Assembly (NCBI GenBank): GCA_005223375.1 | Contig: RXOD01006049.1 | Location: 1 to 11,479, forward strand | DNA: 11,479 nt | From: Amoebophrya sp. AT5.2 | Lineage: Eukaryota > Sar > Dinophyceae > Syndiniales > Amoebophryaceae | Direction of reading: 5' to 3' | Shown here: piece by piece, positions 7,602-11,479 of the stretch | Numbering within the stretch: the first letter of the stretch is position 1 | How the letters are laid out: every line of letters begins with the position of its first letter | Notes under the pieces: generated by a model | Seen by the model: only the letters and a program-made list of their open reading frames with translations | The model's database searches: none | Told to the model about the DNA's origin: nothing | Program-made: the position numbers and the translations under genes

Positions 7602-8140
7602 TCGGAAAGGGAACGGAAGGACTTTCTCTAAATAAGAGGAAGAAAGACAAACTGAATTTGTCTGTGCTCCGCGTGCGGGCGGTAAGGCGGAAGCGGCGCG
7701 AGAGGGTCTTGGCCTTGATTGGGCGGGTTGTTGGGAGTGCATACCGCGTCGGAGGGAAGAAGCTCGCACGAGGTGTCTTGGTCACGGGGGGCGCCGGGGG
7801 ATTGATGCTCACCGTTGCGGGGCCGCCAGTCGTCGACTACGCGCTCGGGCCAGGAGCAACAGCGGCGTACCTCCTCCCTTTCTACACGGCGTACCTCCTC
7901 CCTTTCCTACATCGGCTGACAGCCGGTTACCTACCTCTCCCACTTGATTCGGCGTTAGAGGCATACCTGCTCCCCCTGTACGCGGCGGCCAGGTCCACTG
8001 CAGCTGTTTTGTCCGAGTATTTCCGGTTCGCGACGGAGCACCATTTCTACTCGCTGTGTTGTTTCGCGGCCTCGCTCCTTTGCCTGTACCTCGGAATCCT
8101 GCAAACCGTGTCGCGGAAAGTGCGGCTGGTGGGAAGGTAG
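7602..8140 (+). CDS. TBC1D20-like: TBC gene terminal exon, hydrophobic tail with AYLLPF repeats
   Basis: The open frame has no ATG at its start, only an internal Met, so it is probably a downstream exon; an acceptor at AG 7600-7601 is phase 1 and joins to exon 5. The translation begins basic (NKRKKDKLNL, RRKRRERVLALIG). It then has a hydrophobic stretch LVTGGAGGLMLTVAGPPVV, four AYLLPF/GYLPLP-like motifs with a 24-bp period at 7864-7911, and a final hydrophobic segment SLCCFAASLLCLYLGIL before a short basic end. TBC1D20 is anchored in the ER by a C-terminal membrane segment, so this is consistent with the same gene, though longer. It could also be a separate membrane protein with an unseen first exon. 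Confidence 0.5.
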
Positions 8141-8684
8141 CGGTTGCGGTAGGCGTAAGGAATAATATTACAAAAAAAATATTATCGATCACGTTCTTCA
8201 CGATCGTATCGATGTTGGCCTACTAGAACGAAGTGGTCCAGTGCCAATGAATGGTCTCGAGTGGCGCGAAATTCGAAAAAAGGGCGATCCTGCTCCTGCC
8301 TCCACATTAAATGTACTTATTATCCGATGGACAAGGAAATCATAGATACCCCAAGAGGACGCTCGAAATCGATCGAGGTCGGACTGGCGAAATATTTTTG
8401 GAAGTCAGAAGATTCAATCGTGACGGCTCCAATCAACACACTGAGTCGACGGCTCCAATCATGACGCACCAGCTTAAAGCGGGGACTGTACCGGCCTAAA
8501 ATTCTAGCTTCGACGCTTTCGGCGTGATGTTAAATACGTGTGCAAGCGTAGTTGTACTCATAGCCTCGACCGCTTGTTGCTAGCAGGAATCGGCAGAGCT
8601 CCTTCACATCGCACTATAAAATTTTCTTCGATCGTTCGAAAAAAACTTAGATCGACATCGAGATCGACTGTACTAGGTTACAAA
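8141..8684 (+). promoter_or_regulatory. Upstream region of gene B with ATCGAT-type motifs and TATA-like box
   Basis: No supported gene is seen. An A/T hairpin (8162-8169 / 8178-8185) sits 21 nt after the previous stop, as in a 3' UTR. The region is rich in GATCGA/ATCGAT motifs (around 8184, 8203, 8370, 8628 and 8651) and contains CTATAAAA near 8613-8620, about 70 nt before the gene B start. The module shared with the gene C upstream region is listed separately. Confidence 0.4.
8440..8488. repeat. 49-bp module upstream of gene B (copy 1)
   Basis: It is identical at 48 of 49 positions to 11142-11190. Beyond it, CGGCCTAAA and TAAAATTCTAGC occur in both copies, but copy 2 has about 20 extra bases between them. 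Copy 1 also contains an internal repeat of GACGGCTCCAATCA (8422-8435 and 8449-8462). It lies 197 bp before the gene B start. Confidence 0.95.
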
Positions 8685-10294
8685 ATGAAAATGGCTCGCC
8701 GGATCTTGTACTTGTTCGCTGGCTGCACTGCCATGCGCATGGGGCCTCCGGAGAGACGTGACTCCGGACTAGCCGAGATGCCGCAGGAAATCGTCGGAAG
8801 GATCCACGGATTTGGATTTACCGACGATTTGGCTTCCTCCAGTGCGGGGTTTCTTCGTGACACGAGCCGGCGACTGCGCACGGGCTACGACGCGCACGCC
8901 GGGGTCTCGGAGGGAGATGTGGAGACCTTGGTGCGGCTCATCAATGGGAAGCGCTGGAATCAGCCGTGGCAAGCCATCCCAGCCGAGGCACGCAAAAATG
9001 CAGCAGTGATGAAGGCGGCGCTGGAGAATGAGCTTCTAACCCACATCGAACAGCTTTCCGCCGGAGAACGAGAATCACTGACAGACAATGCAGAGATAGT
9101 GGCCGCGGCAGTGGACTATAGTGTGCTGACGCCCCCAGGAGACGAAGGAGGGTCCTTCGCGGATATTCCGGCCGCATTTCGCGACAATCCCGGGGTGGTG
9201 GCCGTGGCAATGAGCCGAGGGCTGATAGAAAGCCCCGAACAGGTTCCGGGTGACCTGTTGGCAACGCGCGTGGCATTTCCGAGGGACTTTTTGATTCGGA
9301 GGCCGATATCTCTCCTCGACCCGAGGACGTGCGGGAGCTCTACGAATCGTCGGAAGACGTCTTGCTGGAGGCGATCAAGATGGGCTGGTGGAGCGAAAAA
9401 AGCTACGAGGATATTCCGGAGAAGATGCGGAAAAACTCGGCTGCGGTGGTGTCCGAGGCCGTGGAACGAGGCATCCCCAACGCGCCTCGGAATCTCCAGC
9501 AGATTCCTCCGCCGCTGAGGGAGGAGGAAGATATCGTCATCACAGGAATCGACCGCGGCTGGTATCCGACCTGGGACAGCCTGCCCAAGTGGTGTAAGGG
9601 CAGTGTTTCCTTCATCAAAGACCATGAACCGTTTCGCATCAATTCTTTTATTGGGGAAATTTTCCGGGGGGGAATCCGCTTCAGGCAATTTCTCCTGCAA
9701 CAGGTGGCGCTCCCGCGCGACGGTGACGGGTACTATGGTGTGCAGAGTCGCGACTTGGAAAACGGGCACGGGGAAATTATCTGGCCGCAGGCGCGTGACG
9801 GTGACGAGTATGGTGTCCAGAGTCCCGCCTGGGCTGACATCGCGCACAGGCCGGCTCGGAACGATCCAGGCGTGGTGGCGCAAGCGCTGCGCGGGGGGGT
9901 GATCACAAAATGGGACCAGATCCCACGCCAGCTGCATCGGAACATAGAGGTGGTGGTGGCGGCCATGGAAGTAGCACTGCCGGGGAGCAGCTGGCTGAAG
10001 GAAGCCCTGCGGGTTAACGATCCAGGCGTGGTGGCGCAAGCGCTGCGCGGGGCGGTGATCACAAAATGGGACCAGATCCCACGCCATCTGCGCCGGAACA
10101 TAGAGGTGGTGGTGGCGGCCATGGAAGTAGCACTGCCGGGGAGCTGGCACGAGGAATTGCTCCAGGAAGCCAGGCGGGTTATCGAATCGGAATCCGATTC
10201 AATCCGATTCCGATTCAACCTAAATCGGAGCCCGCTCGGACAAATCTTTTGGTGCGGAGAGCGCCCGTTCACACTCCTCCGGCGGGGGACTTGA
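8685..10294 (+). CDS. Gene B: repeat protein of the gene A type, with a frame break near 9274
   Basis: ATG 8685 opens MKMARRILYLFAGCTAM, a short signal-like segment. Residues 29-64 (LAEMPQEIVGRIHGFGFTDD) faintly resemble an F-box start. Repeats follow: IPAEARKNAAVMKAALENEL, IPAAFRDNPGVVAVAMSRGL, then after the break LYESSEDVLLEAIKMGWW, IPEKMRKNSAAVVSEAVERG and IPPPLREEEDIVITGIDRGW. The frame changes by one base at about 9274: a base missing in GTGGC-ATTTCC would give an unbroken A-I-S-E-G-L unit. A 41-nt GT-AG intron at 9243-9283 is also phase-compatible. The C-terminal part has two 52-residue copies of a unit containing VVAQALRG and ITKWDQIPR (period 156 bp), then an Arg/Ser-rich end. Function is unknown. 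Confidence 0.7.
9719..9824 (+). repeat. Short imperfect tandem duplication inside gene B
   Basis: Copy 1 (9719-9749) and copy 2 (9797-9824) encode RDGDGYYGVQS and RDGDEYGVQS. The offset is 78 bp, so the reading frame is kept. It lies just before the 156-bp duplication and suggests repeated slippage or unequal exchange here. Confidence 0.85.
9860..10170 (+). repeat. 156-bp tandem duplication in gene B
   Basis: Units start at 9860 and 10016 (AACGATCCAGGCG in both). About the first 127 bp differ at only four bases, causing three amino-acid changes (Gly/Ala, Gln/His, His/Arg). The ends after CCGGGGAGC diverge in sequence. Each unit encodes 52 residues, one and a half of the basic repeat, so the frame is kept. 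Confidence 0.95.
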
Positions 10295-10440
10295 TTTCAT
10301 CTTCTTCGCATAATGCTAGCTATCTAGTGCTGCATAATTTTTGCCATTTTCATAATTTTTGCAATTTTGATGTACACAGTACTCGAAACACACTGTGCCT
10401 CGTCACTCTAATACTGACAGGGGGAGTGTCGACTTGGAGC

Positions 10441-10465
10441 GCGACGCCAGCTGCGCTGGCGTCGC
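10441..10465. repeat. Perfect 11-bp stem, 3-nt loop hairpin after gene B
   Basis: GCGACGCCAGC (10441-10451), loop TGC, then its exact complement (10455-10465). It lies about 146 bp after the gene B stop. It could be a 3' UTR or processing structure, or an element remnant; it is not a bacterial terminator in this context. Confidence 0.85.
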
Positions 10466-11141
10466 TTTCAATGAACCAATCCAAAAAGGGAAATCTTGAT
10501 CCGTTTACGATCACGCTAGAAGGCGTTAGCTATCCACCCAGCTCACTACCTTACCAGCACTTCGTAGCTTAGTGATGCCCCCTCGTTTTGATGAATGAAC
10601 ATCGTGGACGCGGTGAGTTGGGGACAATTTGCGAGGCAGTTTCGCTGCCAATGTTTTGGGTTTGAGCTCGCCGCGATGGGCGAAGAAATAAAAAGACGAA
10701 GCGAAAGAACAGGCAGCGCAATGGTTTGGCGGGACTCTAGGCGCTTAAGTGCTAGCTTGCTATAGCGAAGAAGTAGATGGTGTTCAATTGATATGTTTTT
10801 TAAAAAAGAGGCTTCTTCCGAGCGCGCGAGGACGCGCAGCTGACTTCTGGAACTTTTCAATCGACATTTTGAACTTTCAATCGATGTCCAGACACTTCTA
10901 CTTCAACAAATAAATCAAAAGATAGCTCGATAGTATACCGATCCAAGATAACGATAAGAAAAACGATCCCAAAGGAAAAACGATCCAGAAACAGACGAAG
11001 CCTGTTCATGACCACCGCGAAAACCGCTGATATCGGTAGATACGCCGTCGGAAGATCCGTGAGAGTTTCAGGATCGGTGGCGCGGAAACTGCATGAAGAT
11101 CTATGATGATCGATCGATGATGGTGGCCAGCCTGTGAACAT

Positions 11142-11190
11142 ACTGAGTCGACGGCTCCAATCATGACGCACCAGGTTAAAGCGGGGACTG
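11142..11190. repeat. 49-bp module upstream of gene C (copy 2)
   Basis: It differs from 8440-8488 by one base (CAGGTTAAA against CAGCTTAAA). It ends 107 bp before the gene C start. The downstream block CGGCCTAAA (11197-11205) is separated from TAAAATTCTAGC (11223-11234) by bases absent in copy 1. Confidence 0.95.
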
Positions 11191-11297
11191 CACTATCGGC
11201 CTAAACCCAACGAGACTAGCTCTAAAATTCTAGCGAAAAGAAATATTCAAGTTTCGGACTTCTTCTCCCTCTGGAACAACTTCGGAACGCCCAGAAT

Positions 11298-11479
11298 ATG
11301 AGGAATTTTTCTATTCTGTTCTCTGCACTGATTTCGATCCCGATTAAGGGATTCGTTGACGACGAGGAGCGCCGTAGGAGGGAGGAGTATCGGCCCGAAC
11401 AACACACTCTGAATGGGGCCGGTCAATACTTTTGGGGCAGCGACGCTAGGCTGTTTCGTGTAGATGTTCCCTCCGACGC
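11298..11479 (+). CDS. Gene C: 5' part of a predicted secreted protein (cut by window edge)
   Basis: The frame from ATG 11298 stays open for 60 codons to the edge. The start MRNFSILFSALISIPIKGF looks like a signal peptide, followed by a strongly charged stretch (VDDEERRRREEYRPEQ) and then an aromatic segment containing YFWGSDARLFRVD. No repeat unit is reached yet. The conserved module upstream, as for gene B, supports a real gene and suggests the same family, but too little is visible to name it. Confidence 0.5.
   Translation, partial: MRNFSILFSALISIPIKGFVDDEERRRREEYRPEQHTLNGAGQYFWGSDARLFRVDVPSD

Larger units (their letters stand above)
10295..11297 (+). promoter_or_regulatory. Gene B 3' flank and gene C upstream region
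   Basis: No supported gene is seen in this 1-kb stretch. A/T-rich ATAATTTTTGC repeats are at 10333-10366, and a perfect hairpin is at 10441-10465. From 10857 on the sequence is dense in ATCGAT/CGATCC motifs (TTCAATCGA twice at 10857-10884, and GATCGATCGATGATGG near 11109), recalling the gene B upstream region. Minus-strand open frames at 10546-10860 and 10857-11171 show no domain and the second starts inside the shared module, so I treat them as noise. Confidence 0.35.

Noticed and set aside
9116..10150. 344-codon open frame on the minus strand across gene B
   Set aside because: It mirrors the duplicated repeat DNA of gene B, so its own repeats are a by-product. The + strand frame carries the family pattern seen also in gene A.
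1..11479. CRISPR array, tRNA, rRNA, dinoflagellate spliced-leader motif, transposase
   Set aside because: I looked for regular spaced repeats, cloverleaf-like segments, the TTTTGGCTCAAG leader end and transposase motifs, and saw none. This is by-eye reading only, so weak or degenerate forms could be missed.

Overview
The window reads as protist nuclear DNA. Coding segments carry protein-family signal but lack ATG starts, and they join in frame across GT-AG introns of roughly 250-670 bp. The introns are full of inverted repeats. There are no operons, Shine-Dalgarno patterns, tRNAs, rRNAs or CRISPR arrays. Introns that look like inserted elements with terminal inverted repeats are known as introners and are prominent in some algae and in dinoflagellates, including the parasite Amoebophrya. 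I favour an alveolate or dinoflagellate-like source, but this is inference; no spliced-leader sequence or other decisive marker was seen.

Layout, all genes on the + strand. (1) Positions 327-3316: gene A, a predicted secreted protein made of degenerate helical repeats with the pattern W-x-x-(L/I)P-x3-R-x-(N/D)-x2-VV-x-A-A-(I/L)-x2-GL. It is split by an introner-like intron (1665-2239) and has an unresolved break near 2780-2960. (2) Positions 3965-8140: one multi-exon gene for a TBC-domain Rab GTPase-activating protein of the TBC1D20 type. Both catalytic fingers are present (IEADIKR and HYFQG) and it ends in a hydrophobic tail exon. Its introns hold an inverted-repeat copy of the catalytic-motif exon edge, a TIR-bearing element, a second diverged copy of an exon piece, and a large hairpin. 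(3) Positions 8685-10294: gene B, a second repeat protein of the gene A type, with one frame break and a recent 156-bp tandem duplication. (4) Position 11298 to the right edge: the start of gene C, a predicted secreted protein, cut by the window.

Genes B and C share a nearly identical 49-bp module upstream of their starts, which suggests co-duplicated control sequences or a shared 5' exon. Genes A, B and C may be a locally expanded family of exported or secretory repeat proteins flanking a housekeeping ER/Golgi trafficking regulator. No functional link between the TBC gene and the repeat-protein genes is visible.

The main novelty candidates are the introner-like family (related 5' ends in three introns of two genes), the intronic palindrome built from the catalytic-motif exon sequence, the duplicated TBC exon, and the shared upstream module of genes B and C. 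Exon boundaries are my own frame-and-splice-site reasoning and would need transcript data.
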